From NCBI RefSeq assembly GCF_020687505.1, contig NZ_JAJEQT010000003.1: a stretch of 64,000 nucleotides of DNA. One strand, given 5' to 3'. Within the stretch, counting starts at the first letter, position 1; each line of letters starts with the position of its first letter. Below, in pieces: positions 41,255 through 50,785 of this stretch. The stretch comes from Coprococcus_C hominis (GTDB taxonomy: Bacteria > Bacillota > Clostridia > Lachnospirales > Lachnospiraceae). The position numbers and the translations under genes were made by a program. The notes under the pieces were generated by a model that saw nothing but the letters and a program-made list of their open reading frames with translations, searched no databases and was not told the DNA's origin.

Positions 41255-41584
41255 ATGAAAAGATTGGAAATTGCGCAGTATATTGCACTTGGAGCAACTT
41301 GTATGACAGTATTGGGGTTCGTGATCAACCTCGCCACACAGAGCAGATGGAGTATGACGATGTGTGGATATGGTGTGATGATCGGATTGATCTCATACTT
41401 CTTCGGCGGAATCAAAACCGCAGTGAAAATGGCGGGAAAGATTGCAAAATGGGGCTGGATCATTCTGCCGTTTCCGTATGATATCGTGACCGGTCTGGTT
41501 GCATTTTTTATTTCGATTTTCGTATTTATGGCGTTGCCAATTATTCCGATTCGTAAGGCGTACAAGGAACAGTCGATGGAGTAA
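41255..41584 (+). CDS. small membrane protein of unknown function
   Basis: 109 residues, three hydrophobic segments (about 8-26, 34-52 and 66-95) with a basic loop KTAVKMAGKIAKWG between the last two. No family recognised. The ribosome site AAAGGAGAGG is strong but partly inside the right arm of an 11-bp inverted repeat. It precedes the HTH-FHA-sigma cassette by 36 bases and may be co-transcribed with it, perhaps as a membrane partner. Confidence 0.75.
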   Translation: MKRLEIAQYIALGATCMTVLGFVINLATQSRWSMTMCGYGVMIGLISYFFGGIKTAVKMAGKIAKWGWIILPFPYDIVTGLVAFFISIFVFMALPIIPIRKAYKEQSME

Positions 41585-41620
41585 ACGGATGCCTGTGGCA
41601 GGCATCTCACAGGATGATGT

Positions 41621-42676
41621 ATGGAAGAAAATGATTTAGAGACAAGATTTATAAGAGAAGAGATCGGAAGATGTGAGGATCTCGAAGAACTGAAAGCGCG
41701 GATTTTTCCACTGCTGCAGTCACAGCAGGAGCTGTGGATGCAGAAGATGCAGGAAATCCTTGCGGAGAGCGGACTTACGAAGTCTGCATTTGCGAAGCGG
41801 TGCCGCGTGAGCCGGGTGTCGGTCGACAAATGGTGCAAGGGAGCGATACCGAAGAACCGCGAGACATTTCTTCGAATCGGCATGGCGGCGGAGTATGATC
41901 TGGAGAAGATGAACCAGCTTCTGCGTCGATACGGGCAGTACCCGGAGCTTTATTCGAAAAGCTTGGAAGACTGTGTCTGTATCTACGTGTTAAATCACAG
42001 GTTTGATATGGACTGCGTAGATAATCGCGAGTCGGAGAAGTGCGAGGAAGCGTATGGACTGACCGCCTATGATTACATATTGTCGCAGATTAAGGAGAAC
42101 ATGGCGGCGGATGCGGATATGGAAATCCCGGATATCAATACGGCACAGTTTGCAGAACGGCTATCACAGGTAGAGGATGCAGATGCCCTGACGCAGTTTA
42201 TCTATGACAATATCGCAACCTTTTCCTCAGCATATCAGAAGTTCTATGCCTATGTGAAAATGTATGTGACGATCAATTACCAGCGGTATTCGTCGAGTGT
42301 GGCGAATCTGGCAGAGGGACAGGGCTGGTCTTCATCGCTGCGGCAGTGTGTGTCCGCGATACGACAGAACAAATGGTATCCGACGCGGAACAAGATCATC
42401 TCGCTGGGACTGCATCTGAGCATGGATCATGAGCAGATCGACGAGATGCTCACGCTGGCACATATGGAACCTTTGTGTGCGAAGAACCTGTTCGAAAGTG
42501 TGATCCTGTTTATTCTGGATGATGCGGAGTTGAACAATATGCTTGATACGGAATCGGAGGAGTTTGATCCAGATGAGTTATGCCGCTATGCGCGTAAGGT
42601 GCTGCTGGAGCTTGACCTGCCGGAGATCGACGCATTTCTCGCGGAGCTTCCGGATCTCGATACGGATATATGGTAG
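41621..42676 (+). CDS. helix-turn-helix protein of unknown function
   Basis: 351 residues, soluble. A helix-turn-helix of Xre type is visible at ~40-90 (LTKSAFAKRCRVSRVSVDKW, then CKGAIPKNRETFLRI). The rest is mostly helical and unrecognised, including QGWSSSLRQCVSAIRQN and a DEQIDEMLTLAHMEPL-like repeat of the DNA-binding type pattern. The stop is one base before the FHA gene ATG, so the two are coupled. Likely the DNA-binding or adaptor part of a signalling cassette with the FHA and sigma-like proteins. Confidence 0.8.
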   Translation: MEENDLETRFIREEIGRCEDLEELKARIFPLLQSQQELWMQKMQEILAESGLTKSAFAKRCRVSRVSVDKWCKGAIPKNRETFLRIGMAAEYDLEKMNQLLRRYGQYPELYSKSLEDCVCIYVLNHRFDMDCVDNRESEKCEEAYGLTAYDYILSQIKENMAADADMEIPDINTAQFAERLSQVEDADALTQFIYDNIATFSSAYQKFYAYVKMYVTINYQRYSSSVANLAEGQGWSSSLRQCVSAIRQNKWYPTRNKIISLGLHLSMDHEQIDEMLTLAHMEPLCAKNLFESVILFILDDAELNNMLDTESEEFDPDELCRYARKVLLELDLPEIDAFLAELPDLDTDIW

Positions 42677-42677
42677 G

Positions 42678-43256
42678 ATGGAAAATAATTTAATCGTAAT
42701 TGAAAATGGACAATTGAATATCTATTTGCTGGACAATCAGGTTGTCTGGGAGGTTGGACGGATGTCGAAGGAGCATACACCGGATATCCCGATGCATGCA
42801 ACGACAATCAGCCGTAGGCATGGGCGGTTTCAGAATATGGACGGTATCTGGTTTTACATGGATGAAAACCCGAAGAATGGTACGATCCGCAATTGGAAGA
42901 AATTATCTTCCGGGCTGCATGGGCGCGTCAAGCCGGTGATGGTTTCGCCGGGGGATGTGTTCGTCTTCGGTGGCGGCGAGGATGCGGTCGTAAGTCCGGC
43001 AACGGTGTGGGCGTTCTTCCGGACGCGGTACTATGATGCGCCGTGGCGGGCGATGGATTCGCGAGGCTGCAGCAAATTCCTGATCGTGGATGGGGATATC
43101 CGGATGAAGTTAGCAGACCCGGAGCCGGGAAGTGTGGTAGAATGTGAACACGGGATGGTGATCTATATGGGTGCGCTTACCTATGTGATCGGACCGTTGA
43201 AGGTGATGGGAAGTAAAGGGAGTACAGATGGAACCAATTATTACAGAACAAATTGA
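42678..43256 (+). CDS. FHA-domain protein
   Basis: 192 residues. The FHA signature reads VGRMSKEHTPDIPM, then TISRRHGRFQNMDGIWFYMD and NPKNGTIRN, with the conserved GR, SRRH and NGT phosphothreonine-binding residues. The remaining ~90 residues are unrecognised. ATG 42678 follows the HTH gene stop by one base, and its 3' end overlaps the first sigma-like gene by 29 bases, a strong sign of coupled translation. A Ser/Thr kinase that could make its ligand is encoded at 33939. Confidence 0.87.
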   Translation: MENNLIVIENGQLNIYLLDNQVVWEVGRMSKEHTPDIPMHATTISRRHGRFQNMDGIWFYMDENPKNGTIRNWKKLSSGLHGRVKPVMVSPGDVFVFGGGEDAVVSPATVWAFFRTRYYDAPWRAMDSRGCSKFLIVDGDIRMKLADPEPGSVVECEHGMVIYMGALTYVIGPLKVMGSKGSTDGTNYYRTN

Positions 43257-45048
43257 GAAATTTCAGTCCGGAGATTTCAGCGGATATGAGAGCTTTTATT
43301 ATGCGACATCGCAGACGGTCTATACGATGCTGCATACGATTATTCCGGATGAGAACACTGCGGCAGAGCTGATGCCGAAGGTATATGAGAAAATCTATGC
43401 GAATGTGCAGACGCTTCCACAGACAGAGGCATTTTATGCGTGGAGCGCAAAGCTTGCAAATGAGGAAGCTTTGGAGTACTTAAAGGGAAATGCTGTATCG
43501 ATAGGAAATTCTGACATGCAGCCAGACACGGATTCTGTAAATGCACAGACTATGGAATCGGCAGACAGCAGTTCGGATATGCCGTTCTATGATTATGCAG
43601 CGGAGGATGAAGCCCTTGCGATTACGGAGGATTTATCTGAGGATCGCGTATTTACAGAGCATGTGCAGGCTGTGATCGAGGCGTTATCACCGATGGAAAA
43701 GGTCGTATTCCAGTCGTATTATTATTTTGGCGAGAGCGTACCTGCGATCGTAGAAAAAACGGGATGTACAACGCGGGCGGTAAAGCATACCATCGGACAG
43801 ACACGGACAGCCTTGCTTTCTGCAATCACCGCGTATGGACAGGCACCTGCATATGCGGTACAGCAGGAGAAGTCGCATAAATTCGGCTTGAAGGATACAC
43901 CTTGGATGTATATTTTGTTCCAGAATTATATTGGAAAGGTGACGGGCATCGCGCATGTCGGAATCACAGGAAGTGCGGTTGGTGCAATCGCGATGGTCGG
44001 ACAGGCAGGTGGCGTGGCAGGAACATCTGCGGTAATCGGACAGGCAGGAGGTATTGCAGGAACCACGGCAGGACAGGCAGGGAGTGCTGCAAGTGCAGCG
44101 GTAACCGGACAGGCAGGCGGAGCTACAGGTGCAGCAGCGAAAGCATCCGCACATGGGATTGCAAAATTCCTTGGTACGGTTGGCGGAAAAGTGGCAGTTG
44201 GAGTTGTCGGAGTTGCAGCGGTTGTCGGCATCGGTCTGGGAATCCATCATGCATCGTCCGAACCGGAAAGACACATTGTAGCAATAGAAGAAGAGGATGG
44301 CAATGGTGCGCTTATGTGGGAGGATGGACCGGCACCTGAAGTTGAGACAGAACAAACGGAAGAGGAGACAATGCCGGAGAACGAAGATGAGCAGCAGGTA
44401 AAGTCACAATTAGAAGTAATGCTGGAACAGGCGAGAACGGGGATGGAAGATTATGCTACAACCGGGAAAAGTGAGTATTCAGATTATTACACAATTACAA
44501 CGTACAGTAAGGAAAACAGTTTTTATGCACTGGAAGATATTGACGAGGATGGAGAAGATGAGCTTTTGTTTGGTTGTTGGAATTCGGAGAAGAGGATGGT
44601 AGAAATCCGAGATATCTGTAATTGGGAATATCATCCAGAAGCCAGATATGGGAATTGCTATTATAGTGAAGGAAATGTTATGTCGGTACATGCCTCCGAT
44701 GATCAAAATTATGATTTGGTATATTATGATTCGTCGTTGGAGGATGATTATTCTTGTACATGTTTATTAGAATTGCGTGGAAGAGATGGCGTAATTAGAT
44801 ATTATGAATTAGGTTATGGTGCTCAACCAGATTATTTCAGTGGACCGATAGAGGTTACATATGATACATTCCTTCAGCAATTAGACGATGATTATCAAAG
44901 TCTACAGTATACGGAAATTGATGAATCAACATGGGCAGGGCAGGAAGAAGCACATTCATATAAGAAACTATCGTGGAAACCAATGTTTGAGGACGAAACA
45001 ATTTTGAACGATGATCCATCAATCCCGGATGCGGATGGGAAATTCTAA
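43228..45048 (+). CDS. ECF-type sigma factor fused to a membrane anchor and external acidic-loop domain (1)
   Basis: 606 residues. Sigma region 2 is at ~5-95 (FYYATSQTVYTMLHTIIPDE, later EAFYAWSAKLANEEALEYL) and region 4 at ~150-205 (LSPMEKVVFQSYYYFGESVP, then CTTRAVKHTIGQTRTALL). A Gly/Ala linker with several GQAGG repeats (~255-305) leads to one membrane segment (VGVVGVAAVVGIGLGI, ~320-338). The external domain has an EF-hand-like loop DIDEDGEDELLFG (~436). A sigma factor tethered to the membrane with its own outside domain implies signal-driven release. The next gene is a paralogue. Confidence 0.85.
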   Translation: MEPIITEQIEKFQSGDFSGYESFYYATSQTVYTMLHTIIPDENTAAELMPKVYEKIYANVQTLPQTEAFYAWSAKLANEEALEYLKGNAVSIGNSDMQPDTDSVNAQTMESADSSSDMPFYDYAAEDEALAITEDLSEDRVFTEHVQAVIEALSPMEKVVFQSYYYFGESVPAIVEKTGCTTRAVKHTIGQTRTALLSAITAYGQAPAYAVQQEKSHKFGLKDTPWMYILFQNYIGKVTGIAHVGITGSAVGAIAMVGQAGGVAGTSAVIGQAGGIAGTTAGQAGSAASAAVTGQAGGATGAAAKASAHGIAKFLGTVGGKVAVGVVGVAAVVGIGLGIHHASSEPERHIVAIEEEDGNGALMWEDGPAPEVETEQTEEETMPENEDEQQVKSQLEVMLEQARTGMEDYATTGKSEYSDYYTITTYSKENSFYALEDIDEDGEDELLFGCWNSEKRMVEIRDICNWEYHPEARYGNCYYSEGNVMSVHASDDQNYDLVYYDSSLEDDYSCTCLLELRGRDGVIRYYELGYGAQPDYFSGPIEVTYDTFLQQLDDDYQSLQYTEIDESTWAGQEEAHSYKKLSWKPMFEDETILNDDPSIPDADGKF

Positions 45049-45085
45049 ATAAAAAAACATTTAAGTGAACAATCAGAGGGAGTAA

Positions 45086-46855
45086 ATGAATCCAATCATT
45101 ACAGAGCAACTTAACAAATTTAAAAATGGAGATTTTGGAGGGTATGAAAGCTTTTATAATGAGACAGTAAGCACGGTCTACACGATGCTTCATACAGTTG
45201 TCCATGATTCAAATGTAGCGACATCGTTGGTGCCACAGGTATACGATAAAATCTACCAGAATGTGACAAGCCTGGAACAGACCAACGGATTTTACCAATG
45301 GGCTGCAGAGCTTGCAAATGAGGAGGCACTGGGATATCTGAAGGAAAATGGATGGACAGAGATTCATAATGATTCTGTTGAGAATACTTATGAACAGGCG
45401 GTAGACGGGAAATTTTATGATTATGCGGTGGAAGATGAGGCGTTAACTATAACGGAAGATGCAGTTTTGGATACTTCTTTTGTTACAAGAGTGCAGGAAA
45501 TTGTAACTACGTTGTCACCGATGGATCGTGTCGTTTTTCAGGACTATTATTATTTTGGTGTTAGTGTGCCAGAGATTGCAGTGAAGACAGGATGTAAAGA
45601 TTCGGATATCAGATATACACTGAGTCAGACACGGACAGCTATTTTGCAGACAATCGCACTGGCGCCTGTGGATGATTCGGAAAATGGAAATTCCAATATC
45701 AGAAGATATCGTTTGGCAGAAGTGCCATGGATGTGGATTGCATATCAGAATTTCCTTGCATATACACTTGGGATTGATACGATTAGCATTGCAGGATGGT
45801 TGGCCGACATATTTGGACAGATAGTAGGAAGTGGGATAGCAGTAAGCGGAATGGATGCAGAAGGAACTGCAACCGGAGCTGTGTCAAATGGTGCGTTCTC
45901 AGTTGGAGCTGGTGTGCCCGCGGGAGAAGCAACGGGTGCAGCGGCTGGAAGTGTCGGAGCTTCTGGTACGAGTGGAGGTGTGGCAGCAATCTTTGGTACA
46001 ATTGGTGGAAAAATTGCAATCGGTATCGTTGGGACTGCAATGGTAGCAGCAATCGGCGTTGGTGTGCATCACGTTGTGACAGAAAATCAGTCGACTACCG
46101 AAAAGACGGCTGTGTCGACAATGGGAGATGCTTCAGAAAACGAAATTATTACGAAGTATACTTCCTATGAAGCGGTGTTAGCGGACTTAAAACAGTGCAT
46201 TGAACAGGGAACAACCTATGAAGCCAGCGAGAATTTTACAGATAAGAGTAAAAATAAAGATGCGTTTTATGTGATTGATGATTTCGATGGGGATGGAACG
46301 GATGAGTTAATAATTGGTCAGTGGAACGCGGTGATTGGAGGAATGGATATTGGGGATGTATTTACGATGCGTGACGGAAACGTTGTAAAGATTTTCACCT
46401 GCAATTATGGGTATGGAGACAATGGTCAGAGCGCGGTTCTTTATAATGATGGAATCATATATGAAAATGCAGAAAAGATAAATTTTGAAAATGAACAGGC
46501 TTTGGAGTGTAAATATGTTTATAATATCAGATGGAGAATTGCAGGCGGAACCTGTAACTTTGATATTGCAAAGATTACATATAGTGCAGATGGGGAAGGC
46601 AGAAGTGCATATCAAATAATTTTTATTCATGATGAAAAGGCATTAAGCATGTTTGATAACACAGTTGAAACAGGTTTTTCGGCAGTGCAGAATCTTGTTG
46701 ATTCTGCGCCAGAAATATATATAAAACCGACGGTAAATGAAGACTTGGGTGATGGTTTAAATATATATAAGACAAGCTGGAAGACCTTATATGATGATAA
46801 TTCCTATATGAACACGGATAGTGGTCCAAAACCGGATGCGGATGGGAAATTCTAA
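45086..46855 (+). CDS. ECF-type sigma factor fused to a membrane anchor and external acidic-loop domain (2)
   Basis: 589 residues, same plan as its upstream neighbour: region 2 (FYNETVSTVYTMLHTVVHDS), region 4 (LSPMDRVVFQDYYYFGVSVP, then CKDSDIRYTLSQTRTAIL), a Gly/Ala linker (~255-300), a membrane segment (IGIVGTAMVAAIGVGV, ~312-330) and an external domain with DDFDGDGTDELIIG (~397). Both proteins end in DADGKF. The DNA-contacting parts are more alike than the external parts, pointing to duplication followed by change of signal. GGGAG precedes the ATG; the gap from copy 1 is 37 bases. Confidence 0.85.
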   Translation: MNPIITEQLNKFKNGDFGGYESFYNETVSTVYTMLHTVVHDSNVATSLVPQVYDKIYQNVTSLEQTNGFYQWAAELANEEALGYLKENGWTEIHNDSVENTYEQAVDGKFYDYAVEDEALTITEDAVLDTSFVTRVQEIVTTLSPMDRVVFQDYYYFGVSVPEIAVKTGCKDSDIRYTLSQTRTAILQTIALAPVDDSENGNSNIRRYRLAEVPWMWIAYQNFLAYTLGIDTISIAGWLADIFGQIVGSGIAVSGMDAEGTATGAVSNGAFSVGAGVPAGEATGAAAGSVGASGTSGGVAAIFGTIGGKIAIGIVGTAMVAAIGVGVHHVVTENQSTTEKTAVSTMGDASENEIITKYTSYEAVLADLKQCIEQGTTYEASENFTDKSKNKDAFYVIDDFDGDGTDELIIGQWNAVIGGMDIGDVFTMRDGNVVKIFTCNYGYGDNGQSAVLYNDGIIYENAEKINFENEQALECKYVYNIRWRIAGGTCNFDIAKITYSADGEGRSAYQIIFIHDEKALSMFDNTVETGFSAVQNLVDSAPEIYIKPTVNEDLGDGLNIYKTSWKTLYDDNSYMNTDSGPKPDADGKF

Positions 46856-46889
46856 TACCAAATCAAAATGAAAAACGAGGAACAAATCT

Positions 46890-47450
46890 ATGAAGAAATT
46901 AGCAATATTTTTTCCGGGAATCGGATACCATGCGGACAAGCCGCTCCTATATTACAGCCGGAAGCTGGCGGGAGAGGCAGGCTACGAGCAGATCGCTTTG
47001 AAATACGATTATCAGGCGGGGAATATCCGTGGGAACAAAGAGAAGATGGAGGCAGCTTTCCATGCATTGTATGCGCAGGCGGAAGAACAGCTTGCCGAGG
47101 TCGATTTTACACCGTATGCAGAAGTACTGTTTGTATCGAAGAGCGTTGGCACGATTATCGCATCTGCCTATGCACAGAAGCTTGAAGAAGCGGGAATGGC
47201 AGCAGATATTCGACATATCTTATACACGCCGCTTGAGGCAACCTACACCTTCGCACCGAAGCATGCGGTTGCATTTATCGGAACGGCTGATCCGTGGAGT
47301 GATGTGCCTGCGGTGATTCAGATGAGTGAAGCGCAGGGCGTTCCGATGCACGTCTACGAGAACGCCAACCATTCACTGGAGACAAGCGATACCATGCAGA
47401 ATCTGAAAATCCTGCAGGATGTGATGGAGAAGACCAAAGCAATTATATAA
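46890..47450 (+). CDS. alpha/beta-hydrolase-like protein
   Basis: 186 residues. Begins KKLAIFFPGIGYHADKPLLY (strand and oxyanion-type turn), contains VLFVSKSVGTIIASAYAQ with Ser in a nucleophile-elbow-like SKSVG (~83-87), GTADPWSD (acid) and ENANHSLE (His ~169). So a serine hydrolase/esterase fold, cytosolic, substrate unknown. GAGGAAC upstream. It is 34 bases after the second sigma gene and followed by a terminator, so probably the last gene of that transcript. Confidence 0.82.
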   Translation: MKKLAIFFPGIGYHADKPLLYYSRKLAGEAGYEQIALKYDYQAGNIRGNKEKMEAAFHALYAQAEEQLAEVDFTPYAEVLFVSKSVGTIIASAYAQKLEEAGMAADIRHILYTPLEATYTFAPKHAVAFIGTADPWSDVPAVIQMSEAQGVPMHVYENANHSLETSDTMQNLKILQDVMEKTKAII

Positions 47451-47453
47451 TAC

Positions 47454-47527
47454 AAAAGCCCCTGTTGCAGTCCGGTGTGATTGGAAATATATCCACGGAC
47501 GCAATCGGGGCTTTTTGTTATGGTAAG
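47454..47527 (+). terminator. terminator after the hydrolase gene
   Basis: GCCCC (47458-47462), TTGC and TCCG segments pair with CGGA, GCAA and GGGGC (47506-47521), followed by T5. It ends the signalling cassette. Confidence 0.85.
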
Positions 47528-47535
47528 CAGAATGT

Positions 47536-49192
47536 TTAATTATCAAACGTTGCCGCTTTTGCTAATGCAACATCAATGTTCTCACAGAAGTTCTCTTCGC
47601 CGAGCTTCTCTACGAAACCGGCCTTCTCCATTACATGACGTGGCTGTTCGTTCACGTGGGAGAGCAGTAAGTGGATGCCCTTCTTCTGGCATGTCTTGTA
47701 TGCCTCTTCGAGTGATTCCAGCCCGGTGATATCCATCGCCGGAACATCACGCATACGAAGAATCAGAACATTCTTGTGTTTTTCGTGTGTAAATGCAAGG
47801 TAGTCATTTGTCTCCGCAAAGAACATCGGACCGAGAATTTCATATACCATTGTGTTACGCGGCACATTCTTCAGGTCCGTGTGCTCGGAGATCTCGTTTT
47901 TGTCCAGATCTTCTTTGTAGATTCATGGTTTCACTTCACCGACATCGGACATTCGCTTCATGAACAGGAATGCGGCCATGACCATACCGATCTCGATAGC
48001 CACAACCAGATCGAAGAATACCGTCAGAAGCAGAGTGGTGATCAGGACGAGAATATCGCTTTTCGGTGCGGTTTTGATCATGTGGCCAAATGTCTTGAAG
48101 CCGCTCATGTTGTAGGCAACCATGATCAGGATTGCGGCAAGACAGGTCATCGGAATCATAGATGCATACGGCATCAGGAACAGCAGGATCAACAGCAGGG
48201 TGATCGCATGGACGATACCGGCAATCGGGGTACGTCCGCCGTTTTTGACATTGGCTGCGGTTCTGGCAATCGCTCCGGTTGCCGGGATGCCGCCGAAGAG
48301 AGATGACATGATATTACCGACACCCTGACCGACTAACTCCGCATTCGAACGGTGATGTCCACCGATCATACCATCGGATACAACACAGGAAAGCAGCGAT
48401 TCAATTGAAGCTAAAATTGCAATTGTAAATGCCGGTGAGATCAGTTCTTTTACGAGGGCGAACGAAAGCTGCGGGGCGGCGAATTTCGGGAAGCCTGCCT
48501 TAATTGTGTACAGATCGCCGATCGTAGCAACCGGAAGCTTGCCAAGCTGGACAATCAGTGTGGTTACGAGAATTGCAATCAGGCTGCCCGGAATCTTCGC
48601 AGATACCTTCGGCCAGAAGATCTGGATCAGCAGCGCGAGCATACCGATACCGAACGTCATCCAGTCAATCGTGTGAAATGCTTTCGCATAGGCAGCGCAT
48701 TTATCAACAAATTCGGATGGCCACAGCTCCCATGGACAGACCGAAGAAGTCCTTGAGCTGTCCGGCGAAGATGCCGATGGCAATACCAAATGTAAAGCCG
48801 ACCGTGATCGTCTTCGGGATAAATTTGATCAGATTGCCGAAATGGCACAGTCCCATGATGATCATGATGATACCGGACAAAAAAGTAGCGATTGTAAGTC
48901 CGGTCATGCCATATTGGGCGATGATGCCGTAGATGATAACAACGAATGCTGCGGTCGGACCGCCGATCTGCACGCGGCTGCCACCGAGCAGGGAGATGAA
49001 GAATCCTGCGATGATGGCTGTGTACAGACCCTGCTCCGGATTGACACCGGAGGCAATGGCAAGTGCAATCGACAAAGGCAATGCGATGATCGCCACGATG
49101 ATACCTGCGACGATATCCTTCACAAACTGTTCCTTTGTATATGTTTTCATAGTGCTAAAAAGTTTCGGTTTTATATATTTGAGCTTTTCCAT
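47536..49192 (-). pseudogene. SulP-family anion transporter with STAS domain, broken by a frameshift and a stop
   Basis: Three open pieces make one ~550-residue SulP protein. N-terminal: 49192 to about 48715, with TYTKEQFVKDIVAGIIVAII and GGPTAAFVVIIYG. Middle: about 48715 to 47923. C-terminal STAS domain: 47922 to 47536, with NVLILRMRDVPAMDITGLES. Near 48712-48720 the frame shifts by one base between the GLSMGAV and SEFVDKCAAYA segments. At 47923-47925 a TGA interrupts the middle and STAS parts in the same frame. Such proteins take up sulfate, bicarbonate or organic anions. Two independent lesions make loss of function likely unless they are sequencing errors. Confidence 0.85.
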
Positions 49193-49251
49193 GTCAGTAA
49201 AATCCTTTTCGCTTTATTTAAAATGTAGTATAACGATCTCCCCGGATCCGG

Positions 49252-50607
49252 CTACAGCAATCCCTGAATCAGAATGATCAGAATCAAAACCGGAAGTATA
49301 AACTGGAAATACGGCTTTAATTTCCGGCTGATTTTAAGCCCTTTTCCGGTATTTGCCTCTTCGATGTAGTTATCAAATCCAAATCCCCATTTGGTAACAC
49401 AGAACAACAGATAGACGAGTGAACCAAGCGGCAACAGCAGGTTGCTAACTAAGAAGTCTTCCGTGTCGAGTACGTCACGACCGCCGATCAGATGCACACT
49501 GCTCCAGACATTGTAACCGAGGACACAAGGCATGCTCGCGATCAGGATGATGATGCAGTTGATGAGTGACGCTTTGTTCCGGCTGATATGGAACATATCC
49601 ATACAGAACGAAATGATGTTCTCAAATACAGCGATAACCGTTGAGAAGCTGGCAAATGTCATGAACAGGAAGAACAGTGTTCCCCAGATTCTTCCGCCTG
49701 CCATATTTACAAATACATTTGGCAGTGTGACGAAGATCAGACTTGGACCGGCACCGACTTCCACGCCATAGCTGAAGCATGCCGGGAAGATGATCAGTCC
49801 TGCCATGATTGCAACAAATGTATCGAGAGCACAGATACGGACGCCCTCCCCGGCAAGCGTATTGTCTTTGCTCATGTAGCTTCCGAAGATCTCCATTGCC
49901 GCAACACCCAGACTCAGAGTGAAGAACGACTGGTTCATAGCCGCAGAGATCACATTTCGAAGACCGACCTCGGATACGGTTTTTGCATTTGGTACAAGGT
50001 AGAACTTCAGGCCTTCCTTTGCACCGGATAATGTCAGACTATGTACAACTAAGATCACGATCAGTGCAAGCAATGCCAGCATCATGAACTTACTGATCCG
50101 TTCCAATCCGTTCTGCAAGCCGCGGCTGCAGATGAGAAATCCTGCGACCACGATAATGACCATCCAGATCGTCATCTGAAGCGGATCACCGAGCAAATCT
50201 GTGAATACGGAAGATGTCGCGTCGGTGTCCATACCGGAATGGAAAGCACCTGTGGCAAACTTATAAAAATAAGAAAGCATCCAGCCGGATACGGTTGTGT
50301 AATACATCATCAGCAGATAGCATCCAGCCATGGCAAACCAGCCGTGGATATGCCATTTGCTGCCGGGCTTTTCGAGTGCCTTGTATCCAAGCACCGCACT
50401 CTTGCGGCTCGCACGTCCGACTGCAAACTCCATTGTTAAAACCGGGAGCCCCATAATTACCAGAAAGATCAGGTAAAAGAGCACAAAAAGACCGCCTCCG
50501 TTTTCCCCTGCAACATATGGAAAACGCCACACATTTCCAATACCGATGGCGCATCCTGCCGATACAAGCAGAAAACCAAGGCGGGATTTGAAAGATTCTC
50601 GCTGCAT
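49252..50607 (-). CDS. neurotransmitter:sodium symporter (NSS) family transporter
   Basis: 451 residues, 11-12 membrane segments. GCAIGIGNVWRFPYVAGENG (about residues 18-37) is the LeuT-type Na+/substrate site in segment 1. TVSGWMLSYFYKF is in segment 3, and SFFTLSLGVAAMEIFGSYMS is in segment 6. Probably Na+-coupled amino acid uptake; bacterial members with this length carry e.g. tryptophan or tyrosine. AGGAGGG precedes the ATG. A terminator-like hairpin lies in its leader (50627-50661). Divergent from glnN. Confidence 0.92.
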   Translation of the reverse strand: MQRESFKSRLGFLLVSAGCAIGIGNVWRFPYVAGENGGGLFVLFYLIFLVIMGLPVLTMEFAVGRASRKSAVLGYKALEKPGSKWHIHGWFAMAGCYLLMMYYTTVSGWMLSYFYKFATGAFHSGMDTDATSSVFTDLLGDPLQMTIWMVIIVVAGFLICSRGLQNGLERISKFMMLALLALIVILVVHSLTLSGAKEGLKFYLVPNAKTVSEVGLRNVISAAMNQSFFTLSLGVAAMEIFGSYMSKDNTLAGEGVRICALDTFVAIMAGLIIFPACFSYGVEVGAGPSLIFVTLPNVFVNMAGGRIWGTLFFLFMTFASFSTVIAVFENIISFCMDMFHISRNKASLINCIIILIASMPCVLGYNVWSSVHLIGGRDVLDTEDFLVSNLLLPLGSLVYLLFCVTKWGFGFDNYIEEANTGKGLKISRKLKPYFQFILPVLILIILIQGLL

Positions 50608-50626
50608 ATATATTTTCCCTCCTGAA

Positions 50627-50661
50627 TAAAAATGCCGCCAGATGATTCAAAATAGCGGCAT
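50627..50661 (-). promoter_or_regulatory. terminator-like hairpin in the NSS transporter leader
   Basis: On the minus strand ATGCCGC pairs with GCGGCAT (50655-50661 with 50632-50638), 16-base loop, followed by T5 (50632-50628), 20-25 bases before the ATG. It could attenuate transcription in the 5' leader. Confidence 0.55.
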
Positions 50662-50678
50662 ATTACCTATTATATTGT

Positions 50679-50707
50679 TTGACAAAGCAAACTTCATAAA
50701 ATATACT
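50679..50707 (+). promoter_or_regulatory. sigma-A type promoter of glnN
   Basis: TTGACA (50679-50684), 17-base spacer, TATACT (50702-50707), about 79 bases upstream of the ATG. Confidence 0.7.
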
Positions 50708-50785
50708 ATAAAAAAAATAATAATACAAGGGGAGAACTTTCAAAATTAATTAAGGAAACGTGAAAGGACAGGTTTAGAAGACAAC

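Noticed and set aside
47923..47925. TGA read as selenocysteine in the SulP gene
   Set aside because: No catalytic role is expected for a residue between the membrane part and STAS domain, no clear SECIS-like hairpin follows, and a second lesion breaks the same gene.
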